This document shows, one piece after another, positions 25,341 to 35,210 of a DNA stretch of 64,000 bases. The stretch comes from Umbilicaria muhlenbergii (Eukaryota > Ascomycota > Lecanoromycetes > Umbilicariales > Umbilicariaceae), in the NCBI GenBank assembly GCA_000611775.1, contig KK106983.1:499542-563541 (forward strand), written 5' to 3'. The position numbers and the translations under genes were made by a program. Each line of letters begins with the position of its first letter. Positions within the stretch are counted from its first letter, which is position 1. Under the pieces are notes generated by a model. That model was not told where the DNA came from and made no database searches. It worked only from the letters and a program-made list of their open reading frames with translations.

Positions 25341-26620
25341 TCATCAACTCATGATTAACATCAACATGAGTGTGAGCTGTATCTGTTTTTAATGAAGTCA
25401 ATGTAGACATTCCACTCCTCAAGGTGTGACAGACAACAAAACATGAATAAGTCTTTAAAAATTAAAGAGATCAGTGAGTAATCTGCACAACCTCTCAGTG
25501 AAAACAGTGTTGAGAAGTTTAATCTGATGCTCTCAGAGGTGTGTGAGTCAATCAAGATTCTGTTTAAACACATTACACTCTTGACAACATCTCCTCACTC
25601 AGGACTTCCCTCAACACTGTTGTAATACTTTATGTCCCTGAATCTGATCAATCAAGGCAAAGTCAATGAGCCTGATTCATCAAACCCTCAATGAAAGATC
25701 ATGACAGCACATTTAAATTTAATGTTGAGATTAAGTCCTGCACAGCAGCAAGAATATAAGCAATCTTAAAGCAGAGAACAGCACCCTGAGCTGAGGTGAA
25801 TAATACAGATGACACAGAGAATGAGATGTAATGATGAAGATAAAACTGATAAAAGATACAAGAGAGAATAAAAATGACACAGTGAAAACCTGTTCATTAT
25901 ATCAATCATAACTTGACAATAAATGAGGGTTATATCAGGCTAAAGGGACAGACTGATTGCAAGATGATGAGATGACAGCAGTAATGACACAGTTGCATAA
26001 AGATGACAGCAGTGTTCTCTTAACAGTGTGTAATATGTTATTTAATTCTCATGGCATAAAGAGTGTACAGGATAATAATGAAAGCACTGTTTCAATCTGC
26101 AGTTCCTGAGATTTTGTGATGATTTTGATCATTAATTTCAAAAGTGATTATTTTTCATGAAGGAATAAAGTGCTGAACTAAGTTAAATCAACCCTCAGCT
26201 TTGTATAATCAGGTTTAATCCTTATATAACATTTTAATGACTTCAGTCCCGCCCTGTTGATGACTGATAATGATAACAGTGTCATTGCACAGCCTTTCAT
26301 CAAAATCTCTCATCAGTAATCTTGTATACTTAGTGTATGTTGTCAGGCACCTGTCATTGATCATCATTTTAAAAAATATTCTGAACAGATCTTCTGACTT
26401 GATTACATCATGTCTTTACTACAGTTTGAACCCTCCTGTCTTCAAGACACAGTCACAAATTCATCAGTGTGAAGTTGATGAAATGCAAGTGTTGCCTCCT
26501 ATGTTCTATTATCAATGCTCAGGTCATCAGTCTTCACTTAAAATTATGAGTTGTCACGCACGTGAATGCAGCTTGACAACATTAAAAGTTAAAATGATAT
26601 GAGCTTCACCTGAGTCATCA
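25341..26620 (-). pseudogene. Unknown element gene upstream of the transposase (element A)
   Basis: Unrecognised protein, shared by copies at 51.95-53.23 kb and in part at 61.57-61.87 kb. The best-preserved stretch, on the minus strand at about 26.45-26.26 kb, reads SEDLFRIFFKMMIND, TYTKYTRLLMRDFDERL and VIIISHQQGGTEVIKM. Further on come AAVQDLISTLNLNALL and NQAHWLCLD near 25.7 kb, and MCLNRILIDSHTSESIRLN at 25573. These may be separate exons or genes, since frames shift between them. It could be an N-terminal extension of the transposase transcript. Confidence 0.45.
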
Positions 26621-27178
26621 GTCTCTTCTCAGCACGCAAGAAGTATCAGGAATGTCATCAGTCATGAAGTTGCAATAAATACTTATTAAAACTGATCACC
26701 TTCTCATGAAACATCTTAAGCTTAAAATTAACAAAAGAAGTTTTCATGATACTTAAAAACTGACATCACCCTTCTGATCTCATTCACATTATACAGGTGT
26801 CTCACTGTCATGATGTAAGTATCTTCAGAGTTAATAATCAGGATTACATGAACATATTTAAGTCAATGATACAGCTGTTCTGATACATTGAGCCTTTATT
26901 ATACCACTATAGAGTGAAATACACAAAGGATAAAGTAGAAATTCAGAGTTTTTGCAGAATGATGATCAGTCTCTTTCTTCATTAATGTGCAATGTGAATA
27001 TCTGTGAGTTGAGAGACACTTCAACTCTTTAAATTTTTTTCAATGACATTACAGCTTTTCTTGCCTGCATGATTTCAACAGATAGCATATACTAATGTAG
27101 CAGAACCTCAATCAAGATAACATGTCATGATTAAAATTATTAAGAAAGCACACACCCTTGATGTGTTCTTTTCATTCA
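26621..27178. other. Non-coding spacer, upstream side of the divergent region
   Basis: This stretch is shared with element C (about 61.88-62.47 kb) but not with element B, which diverges near 53.28 kb. I recognise no coding frame. It separates the minus-strand gene ending its upstream side near 26.6 kb from palindrome array 3. Confidence 0.4.
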
Positions 27179-27229
27179 ATTCAATGAACATGAGTTTGAT
27201 TCAATGAACACATCTATCATTCATTGAAC
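27179..27229. promoter_or_regulatory. Palindrome array 3: three sites, 20-bp spacing, divergent promoter region
   Basis: ATTCAATGAAC at 27179, ATTCAATGAAC at 27199 and ATTCATTGAAC at 27219, exactly 20 bp apart. They lie in the gap between the minus-strand gene (upstream end about 26.6 kb) and the plus-strand gene starting at 27947. Confidence 0.85.
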
Positions 27230-27286
27230 ATGCTTATAAGTGTTGCAGAACAGTGGTTCAGATATTTTTCATTATTCATTAATTTA

Positions 27287-27596
27287 TTATCATCAGCAGC
27301 ATCACATCTCTTCATGATTTACTGCATCAACACTCTTCTTGCCCCTCACTACTCTTTTTATTGAACATTTTTTTTAATCTTCATGACATCATCTTCTGCT
27401 TCTCTCATCAACATTCTCATCATGACTCATTCATTAATCTGTTATCATCAGCAGCACTGCATCATCTCATAATTCACTTCATTAATGCTCTTCTTGCTTC
27501 TCATTATCCTCTTCATTGAACATTTTTTTTAATCTTCATGACATCACCTTCTGCTTCTCTCAGCAACACTCTCATCATGATGATACATTATAATAA
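27287..27596. repeat. 155-bp pyrimidine-rich tandem duplication
   Basis: TTATCATCAGCAGC recurs at 27287 and 27442. Each unit is rich in C and T and contains ATTGAACATTTTTTTTAATC. The same duplication lies in element C (62.58-62.88 kb). Pyrimidine-rich leaders are common upstream of fungal genes, so this may be part of the promoter of the gene at 27947. Confidence 0.8.
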
Positions 27597-27946
27597 TAAC
27601 TCATCATCTGGCAGTCACTTTAAAATTTACAGTGAAAGATGAAGTCCTTAAATGAGCAGGAGTGAGACATAACATTTATTAATTAAATGTATGAAACTTC
27701 TTCACAACCTCTCATTTAACCTCAGAAGCACTCAGAGCTGCTGAGTGAATTTAATAAATGAATTCAAGACCTCTTCTCCTCTACATTATTCATACTGTCA
27801 GTGAACATAAAGAACTTTGTGATCAGAGTGCAACTGTTGAATGAGATAAAACCTCTCACTGTCACTTTACATCAGTGTGAGTGATGTTATACTGATCAGT
27901 TTGACCTCATGTTACATAAGTTCATTAAATTCAACTTCCTGCTCAG

Positions 27947-30853
27947 GTGATGAAACCTTATTTCAAGCTTATTAAATCACTTTATTTGCATGTGCATGAA
28001 TATTATCATCAATTTACAATACTCAACACCCGTGAGAAGGATATGACATCAGAGTCATACAACATGAGCTTAAACCTCAAAGAACTCTTCATGAAAAATG
28101 AGATCTTGAATGATCTGCCTGATCTAAGTGCGCTTTATGACGCAGTGAGAGCTGAAAAGCTGAAGTATGCACATGCAACTGAGCGCAAAATCCTTCAAAT
28201 GATAGAGGATTATCAAGGCAACTGAATAACTTCTCTTATGTCATCATATTAATCATTACTGTATGACCTATATCACTTCCTGAGTGACGCTGAGAAGAAG
28301 TGCATTCAGCATCAGATTTCATCAAATCTGAGGATTAAACTGTCTGAGGTGCATGATCTGAATATTTACTGAATGAGAAGTGATGATCTTTTCAGACCTT
28401 TTAAATCAGTCTCAGTAGTCACATGAGGAGGCATGACTGACTATGATTTTAAATTCAGAGTGATTAGAACTTTATATGATAAGTGAAAGAGAGAGCTGAA
28501 CTCAGAACCTGATCTCATCAAACTCATTAAAATATTTAAGAACATGACAGTGAGTGAAGAGATTAAAGAGCTGACAGACAGAAGTGACAAAGAGAACAGC
28601 AGCAAGAAATTAATTATCAGATCTTAAAGAAAGAATTTAAATGAACTTAAGAATCAAAACATCACTGTGAAAGAAGTGAATACAATCAGTTAAAATGAGA
28701 CTACTTAAAGTCAGGTCAATTCTGATATCATGCACATAATTACTTTATCAAGATCAACCTCAACAAATGATTTAATTTTATCTGCTGTTCAACCTCACCT
28801 GTTAACCTTCAGTTATCAGTTTTTGCAAATGATGACTCATCAGAAAAGACAGTTCAAGCTCACATGTTAAAACTCACTTCATGACAACTCACTCACTCAA
28901 CATCTTCTGTTACATTTCAATTCACCTCACTCAGTGAGTGAGACATCAGATCATGTTAAGTTGATTATATCATCTTTGTTATGAGATCATGTGCCTCACT
29001 CAGCTCAGTCAGTCAGATTTAATAATTTAATTGATACACTTCACCTGATGAGTCATTTCATGTTAAAAGAATCATGATCATTACTCATACTTAATCAGCT
29101 CTCATTAATCAAGGAATACCTTGCATTGACTTCATCAGCATTAAAGAAAGATGAGTTTAACTTCATTAAACTCATGTTACACATGACCTCATTGAGAATG
29201 AAACTCAGTGCATCAGGTTTTATCATCAACAATCACTCATCTGCTCAGACACATTTAAAGCTTGAAACCTGATCAAGAATTCTCTCATCACAGCTCATAA
29301 GCCCTCATACATTTCATGATGTAACATCAGACATCATTCATCTCATGGCATCTCAGCTGATTGACATCATAAAGTAAATCTCTACCTCAGAGTCTACCTG
29401 CACCTCAAGAGAAGCAAGGTTGAGGTCAAGTCTTCAACTTAATTCAGTAAAACTTAAGATGTTGAAGAAGGATGATCATCTCAACTCTGCATCAACTGAG
29501 ATTCCTGAACTGAAGAGAGCAACAAGATTGAGGTCAGGTCTTCAATTTAATTCAGTGAAACTTAAGATGTTAAAGAAGGATGATCACTTCAACTTTGCAT
29601 CAACTGAGATTCCTGAACTGAAGAGAGCAAAAACAATCATCAAAGAAAGTAATCAAGAAGGTGAAATCAAGATCTCAGGCTCACCTCACATTCTGAAGAT
29701 ATACAAAAAGGGAGGATCAGTCAGAAGAAACATCATCATGAGTCACAAGAAAGCCTCAATCAACATGAACTTTACAGACTGATCAATTTATTATCATGAG
29801 TTCAATTGAAGTTCATATGACATGAAAGACATAAACACAGCTTCATTAATGAATGTGAAGCTCATCAATCACCTGATGCAACAGGTGATGAAATGACTCA
29901 TTATTAATAATTAAATGACTTAATACAAGGCAGACTTTGATGCAAATGAAGCTTTTAAAGTCATACAATACAGTCTGAGCTCAGTCATCAAGCTTAAAGT
30001 TCAGTCTGATGAAGAAAACTGAGGGGCTGAATGATACAATCAGGTCTGATGAGGTCAACATAAGTTCATCAGTGAGGCAGAGGCAAGGAAAGGAGATTCA
30101 GTGATATTAAAGAAAAATGTGAAAAAGAAGATAAAAAAGTGAAAAGCAAGTGAATGAAGTTTGAGTGAGAGATCATTCATTCAAGGAGACTTTAAATTTA
30201 ATTACACAGTCATCATCATGAGGTTCTTAAGATCAGGTAAGCACTTAAGACTTGTATAATTCATGAAGCTCTCACTGCTGATTGAAAAACCTGCTCAACT
30301 GAAGACCTCATGACTGATCATGCAAGAATCAGCATTATCAAGCTTAATGAGAATAAATTAACCCTCAGAGATGAAGCTGAGGCTGTTGAGCATGAGCATC
30401 AGGTCAGAAGGATAATCTTTAAGTAATATATTTAAAAATCATGATGTGATGAAGAAGAAGGCAATCAGGAAGATAATGAATGAAGAGATGACATGAATAA
30501 AAAACAAGTTGAAAAAGATCACACACCAGATGCTCATGATTAATGAAGCACTTCAGCAGGCTTACAATGATGACTGAGATCTCCTCAACATCATTATTTT
30601 TTTAAAGCAAATTCAGGCAGACCTGATCAACTTTATTAATGAGTTCATCATCAACCTCAGTGCTCATCTTGAGGATGAAAGCAAGTCTAAGTTCAACAAG
30701 GTGTGATTTATGAACATGTGAAAGAAAGCTCTTAACAGACATGATTACTCAGATTTCATCATTGAAGACAACTGAGAAGAGGTTAAAAAACTGAATGTCT
30801 TAATGAGAAAGAATGAAGGGGATAGTCTTTTATCAGAAGAATACAAGAAATAA
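27947..30853 (+). pseudogene. 968-codon unknown gene of element A, one continuous frame
   Basis: From ATG 27947 to TAA 30851-30853 a single frame stays open apart from transition-type stops (mostly TGA, some TAA), with no frameshift. I do not recognise the protein. Early text includes HEYYHQFTILNTREKD, AEKLKYAHATERK and the later KRELNSEPDL. A Ser/Thr-rich middle is followed by two 36-residue repeats (29416-29631), a Lys/Glu-rich helical region and the end EEVKKLNVLMRKNEGD. The copy at 63243-64000 shows the original codons at several stops: TAA at 28625 is CAA there, and CAA near 28214 is TGA there, which points to an ancestral CGA. It is the last gene before the right end of element A. Earlier exons may lie at 27.7-27.94 kb. 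Confidence 0.75.
29416..29631 (+). repeat. 108-bp tandem duplication inside the 968-codon gene
   Basis: Two copies of a 36-residue unit containing LNSVKLKMLKKDDH and STEIPELKRA, offset by exactly 108 bp and therefore in frame. Confidence 0.9.
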
Positions 30854-31117
30854 AGAGCAGAAGCAAGTCATTTAAAAGTTAACTTTATTAAGAAAAAAAG
30901 ATGTTGATCAGAGCTTTTAAATGTAGAATAAGTAACTTAACATAAATCAATGATGAGCAGGATGACTGACTGAGGGAAATATTAATTATGTATATGTGAT
31001 GAATGTGCGCTCATGGCAACAACAAGTTGCTAAATGAGTGCTCAGATTTAAAATATAAGCGCTAAAACTGTATCTCTTTAAATGAAAATATCTGAGCGGG
31101 CTGCCACTTTGTGAATG

Positions 31118-31584
31118 TAATATACATCAGCTTTTTAATAATTTGTTGTAAAAATTTTTAACTGACTTCATTTGAGTCTCTTGATTCATTTAATATAATG
31201 AATGATCCTGATTTCATTAATACTTTAATAAGTGAATAATCTTGTATCTCTTCTTCCTGAAGAACCTCTTCAATGTATGAAGTCTGATCAAGAGTTAAAG
31301 TACTCTTATGCTGATTTTTAATGATTTTTAAATCAATAATAACTCTTGCTTCTTCAAGGTCTGACATCTTGAATACTTCATTAAGAATAATCTTCATGCA
31401 GTTAACTTTCTGCATTGTTTAACTTATGATAAGAAGGTCATTCACATAAACATTAATAATGATGACAGTTTCATGAATCTTTTTAATCAATATGCTCAGA
31501 TTCATGTTCATGATCTGAAAACCTTCAGTCTTCATAAGATCAGTTAACTTCTTATGTTAAAGTCTCACTGATTACTTCAGCCTG
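31118..31584 (-). pseudogene. Copia reverse transcriptase middle (copia piece 3)
   Basis: The minus strand reads SVRL-HKKLTDLMKTEGF, then INVYVNDLLIIS, FKMSDLEEARVIIDLKII, TLTLDQTSYIEEVL and KKLMYIT. These are the palm and later motifs of copia reverse transcriptase (family: YGLKQS.R.W, YVDDLL, LG.A..ILG, QS.Y...L, LMYL). YVDD has become YVND, a CpG-type G-to-A change. The right side (31584) stops at GLKQS; the left side joins 16590-16698 across element A. Confidence 0.9.
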
Positions 31585-31740
31585 CATCAGCAATTTAGCA
31601 AGTTAACTCTGAGTTAGTTTTTAGCACTTTGAGCGCTCTGAGCTTCTGATCTCATGTCTCAGCTAACAGCTGCTCTTAGCACCCTCTGAGTGCTTTGAGC
31701 TCAACCTTAAATCTTGAGCGGAACATCAAAATTTTGTGAT
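31585..31740. repeat. Fragment of a Plavaka-family element left end
   Basis: It starts CATCAGCAATTTAGCAA, as elements A (16699) and B (43160) do, and keeps GCGCTCTGA, CTGATCTCATGTC and CTCTGAGTGCTT in the same order. It is a related but diverged end, with no gene following. It abuts the palindrome that replaces part of the copia reverse transcriptase. Confidence 0.65.
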
Positions 31741-31788
31741 AAAAAAACAGTTATTAAAACAATTGTTTAAACAAGTACACACACAGTG

Positions 31789-32788
31789 TTATAATAACAG
31801 TAAAACTTATAATAAGTAAACTTTTGCTAAAATTCACTTTTCTGCAATAAAAAATCATGATTTGTTGAGTCTGAAAGCACTGTATAAGTGTTGAGTTCTG
31901 AATATTTAAAGAACTTCAAGATTTTCATCACTTAAAAATCTACACACTTTAATAACTTTTGCACCTCAACAGATATAAAGAAACTTTCAATGCATAAATT
32001 ATAAAAAACAGTATTATCTATTAATGTTAAATTAAAAGTTTCTTCATAACTGCTGTTGTTGTTAAGTTATATTTAATTCAAGTTAAGTTATATTTAATTC
32101 AAGTTTTCAACAGCGAAAAATCTTTCAAAAAAAGTCACATACTTTGAATAACTATTGCGCTTTTATACTTATAATATAACTTTCAGGTTATAAGTTGTAG
32201 AGAATAAGCTGTTGAAGAGTTTTCTTATACAAAGTTTCTTTTTATGTGTTGTTGTTGTTAAGTTATTCAAAAAGTCATTAAAAGTCGGTTTATTAATGTT
32301 GTGATTTTCATCACTGAAAGTTTAAAATCAATGTAACTTTTTAACAACAACAGTTATAAAAAAACTTTAAGTTATAGAACTGGTTAATAGCTTCTTCTCT
32401 ACAACTTATAAACTAAAAGCTATATCATAAGTATAAAAGCGCAATAGTTAATCAAAGTATGTGACTTTTTTTGAAAGATCTTTCACTATTGAAAACTTGA
32501 ATTAAATATAACTTAACAACAACAGCAGATATGAAGAAACTTTTAGTTTAACATTAATAGAGAATACTGTTCTTTATAACTTATGCATTAAAAGTTTCTT
32601 CATATCTGTTGAGGTGCAAAAGTAATTAAAGTGTGTAAATTTTTAAGTGGCGAAAATCTTGAAGTTCTTTAAATAGTCAGAACTCAACACTTATACAGTG
32701 CTTGCAGACTCAACAAATCATGATTTTTTATTGCAGAAAAGTAAATTTAGCAAAAGTTTACTTATTATAAGTTTTACTGTTATTATAA
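31789..32788. repeat. 1-kb near-perfect palindrome (foldback element)
   Basis: The left arm starting TTATAATAACAGTAAAAC returns as its reverse complement ending CTGTTATTATAA at 32788. The arms match along about 450-480 bp each, with a weakly matched centre near 32.28-32.33 kb. Each arm also contains degenerate internal repeats around TTGTTGTTAAGTTATATTT. Unlike its surroundings it keeps several CG dinucleotides (for example GGCGAAAATC and TTGCGCTTTT) and lacks the heavy TGA/TCA bias, so it looks younger. It has no gene. It sits where about 110-130 codons of copia reverse transcriptase are missing. Confidence 0.88.
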
Positions 32789-32810
32789 GTTTTACTATTA
32801 TTATAATTCT

Positions 32811-34160
32811 CTTCTCATCATACTTGATCTTGAAAACTCACTTGCACTCAACAGGCTTCCTGCTCTGCAGTAATAATTCAATGACTTAAACTGTGTATGA
32901 TCTCAAGTTTGTTAATTCATGTTTAATAATCTTTCATCACTGTTTTTTTAAACATCAGGTCATTCACAGCTGCTTTATATGAATATGATTCTTTAATTCA
33001 TGCTGATCAGTTACTCTTATCCTCAGCCTCATGAATGTTTTCATCTTTAACAACATGCTGATCTCTTCTGCTCTGACTTTTAACAGTTAATCTTCCCTTG
33101 CCTTGACCCTTGATAATTTGTATAAACCTCAGAGCATTGACTTTCATCTTTTTTTTCAATCTCACTGACATTCATTCTGTCTCAGGTGTCTCAGCTACAT
33201 CTTTTTCACTTAAAGATGCAACTTCATCTGCACTTGCTTTATATGTAGCTCACTTGTTACAGCTTGCCCTGATACTTAGCTTTATGAGAGTGAATTAATT
33301 TAATACATCAAGCAGCTCAGCTGCTTCAGCACTCATCTTTAACAAGTGTTCATCACTTATCACTATAATCTCAGATGCAGCAGAATTATCAGAGGTAAAA
33401 AAATTAATTAACTGTGTATCAATCAATCTTCTTTCAGAAATATCAGTTGATAAAGAATTCATGAGATATTCTCTCTTTCATAAAAGTGACACTGACATGC
33501 TCTCCTCAGCCTCTTTAAATGAATTTAAATCTTGATCATGATTCATATGATTTTGTCAAGCTTCATTGATGTTGATATTCATGATTAATTTGTGTGAGTG
33601 ATTATATTTATATGATGTATCAAGTAATTGCTTGTCCTGTAATCTTGTTCATGTAAACATGAGTAAAGATGTTTTTATAAGGTTAAACCCCCTGCTGAAT
33701 TCATCAATAGTATATGTAGAGATGAGGTGTATAAAGTTAATCTTCATGCTTCACACTTTAATTTGCTTATTAATGTTGATGTACCTAATAAAAATTTCTT
33801 TTCAGATTCAGTTTAGATCTGACTTGACTCACTGTTCAGTCAGTATGTGTATATATGAAAATGAACTGAATATCTGAACATGCTTAAAGTTTAATTATTA
33901 TTCAGTTCAGGCTTCCTCTGAAGTTATAATTTTAACATGAGTTGATAGTCAGTTTCTAAGGTAGTTCACAGTATTCATGACTTCAGCTCAGAACTTATTA
34001 AGCAGTTTAATGTTTAATAACATGAAGTCCTTCATCATATGAATGATTCATCAGCATCATTCAGCTACTGAATTATGCTTCAGAGTGTATGAGGCAGAAA
34101 ACTCAAGAGTAACCTCATGATCAATAATATAAGTGATCATTACTTAACTTACAAATTCTC
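32811..34160 (-). pseudogene. Copia integrase C-half and start of reverse transcriptase (copia piece 2)
   Basis: On the minus strand: VMITYIIDHEVTLEFSAS near 34.1 kb, NTVNYLRN near 33.97 kb, NFKHVQIFSSFSYIHI near 33.88 kb and STYTIDEFSRGFNL near 33.7 kb. These are integrase core and C-terminal motifs. The start of reverse transcriptase, PVECK-VFKIKYDEK, lies near 32.85 kb. Reading frame and sequence continue across gypsy 3 into 40817-42310. It ends at the palindrome. Confidence 0.9.
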
Positions 34161-34623
34161 TGTAACAGGTGGTGTCATAGTGATGGAGATAATACAATCA
34201 TTCAATGAATTATATCAAGATACAACCAATCATGTTGCAGGTATGACTATACCACTGATCACATGTAGACTCAGATAAAACTAGAGGTTGTAGACTTATA
34301 AGATTGCATTTGAGACATGAGTTGAGCATGAGCTCCTAACTATGAATCTACCTGTGATTATATAAAACTTTAGAAGACTCATGTGTAACTGTACTGCTTG
34401 ATGTGTATAATCTCTCTGCTCAGGGTGCTCATGCTCTGAGCATCATGAGTGATTGAATGCTTGAGGTGCTTATGCCCTGAGCATCATGAGCAGTACCACA
34501 TGTACACTTACTGTGCATATCAATTAAATGCTCAGGGTGCTCACATCCTGAGCATTATGAGCAGTACTACATGTACGCCTGCTATGCATATCAATCAGAT
34601 ATCATTTAGTGAAAGGTGTAACA
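34161..34623 (-). repeat. Gypsy 3 LTR (3' LTR)
   Basis: Starts TGTAACAGGTG and ends AGGTGTAACA. Near its right half are three imperfect copies of a dyad, GCTCAGGGTGCTCA ... TGAGCATCATGAG, at about 34.42, 34.46 and 34.53 kb. These could form hairpins and might act as a terminator or promoter element. Confidence 0.95.
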
Positions 34624-34670
34624 TTAACTTCCTCCTCAACATTTTCATTCTCAAAAACTCAACCTTCCTC

Positions 34671-35210
34671 ATGCCTTCATCTAATATCAGAAAGAAGAAG
34701 TCATCTACTTCTCATCATTTCTATTTGACTGATTCAATCACTGAAAATGAAAGAATTATCATGTGAACGTGTGATCACTGCCTGATCAGTGGCAAGGAGT
34801 GCAAGGTGTTGAATGATTATGATAAATGTGACATCTGCATTCAGCTGAGCATCTCTTGCGACTTGTTCATCTCTTCAGAGGAGATCAACAAGGTGAGTGT
34901 GAAGATTCATCACCTGAAAAAAGAAAAAGATGCTGTCACAGCACAAAAGTGAAAAATAAGAGTGAAGAAAGAGAGGCTTCACAAACAAATCACTTTTCTG
35001 AGGAAGAAACAGTCAGACTTGATTCATACTGAACTTTAAAACATTGAAGAGCTGAAGATGAATGAGTGCATGACTGCTGTAACTGTTGATTCTTTTAACA
35101 GGTCTCTCCTCAACTTCTTCACATTTAAAGTTTTCAGCTTTAATGACATGAACTGACTTCCTGCAGGTTTTTTTGCTGAAATTGATGCAGTTTCATCACA
35201 CAATGAGTAA
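34671..35210 (+). pseudogene. Antisense Zn2Cys6 / coiled-coil gene of gypsy 3
   Basis: A plus-strand frame of 179 codons from ATG 34671 to TAA 35208-35210, broken only by TGA/TAA of the transition type. After a basic start (NIRKKKSS) comes C-x2-C-x6-C-x8-C-x2-C-x6-C (CDHC, then KECKV, then CDICIQLSISC). This is exactly the spacing of the fungal Zn2Cys6 binuclear cluster of the Gal4 family. It is followed by a Lys/Glu-rich heptad-like stretch, as in Gal4-type dimerisation regions. The gene sits between pol and the 3' LTR on the opposite strand, and its 3' end overlaps the pol end tail to tail by about 70 bp. A DNA-binding or self-regulating role is inferred from the motif. Similar Cys-cluster proteins are, as far as I recall, common unnamed predictions in ascomycete genomes. 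Confidence 0.8.

Larger units (their letters stand above)
16699..31117. mobile_element. Plavaka-type DNA transposon, element A (14.4 kb)
   Basis: Start and end are fixed by the copia gene it interrupts: removing 16699-31117 with one copy of the flanking TA (or GTA) restores the copia reading frame across LMYIT and CDTR. The target duplication is TA at 16697-16698 and 31118-31119; GTA is equally possible. The left end begins CATCAGCAATTTAG, shared with element B at 43160 and with a fragment at 31585. The outermost three bases are inverted (CAT ... ATG). Longer terminal inverted repeats are not obvious; ATTTAGCAA occurs near both ends in inverted orientation. Inside are a Plavaka transposase, several unknown genes and three arrays of a palindromic motif. 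Confidence 0.82.

Noticed and set aside
26270-26602. 110-codon open frame on the plus strand
   Set aside because: The conserved protein in all three copies is on the minus strand; this frame is its shadow.
27947-30853. A genetic code where TGA means tryptophan
   Set aside because: Many TGA codons do sit where Trp is expected, but others replace Arg CGA (the partner copy has CAA), TAA replaces CAA, and catalytic Asp and Gly codons are damaged by the same transitions. Mutation explains all of these; a changed code does not.
34449-34670. Upstream part of a plus-strand frame beginning inside the gypsy 3 LTR
   Set aside because: It is LTR sequence with repeated dyads. The Zn2Cys6 gene more plausibly starts at the ATG at 34671, outside the LTR.
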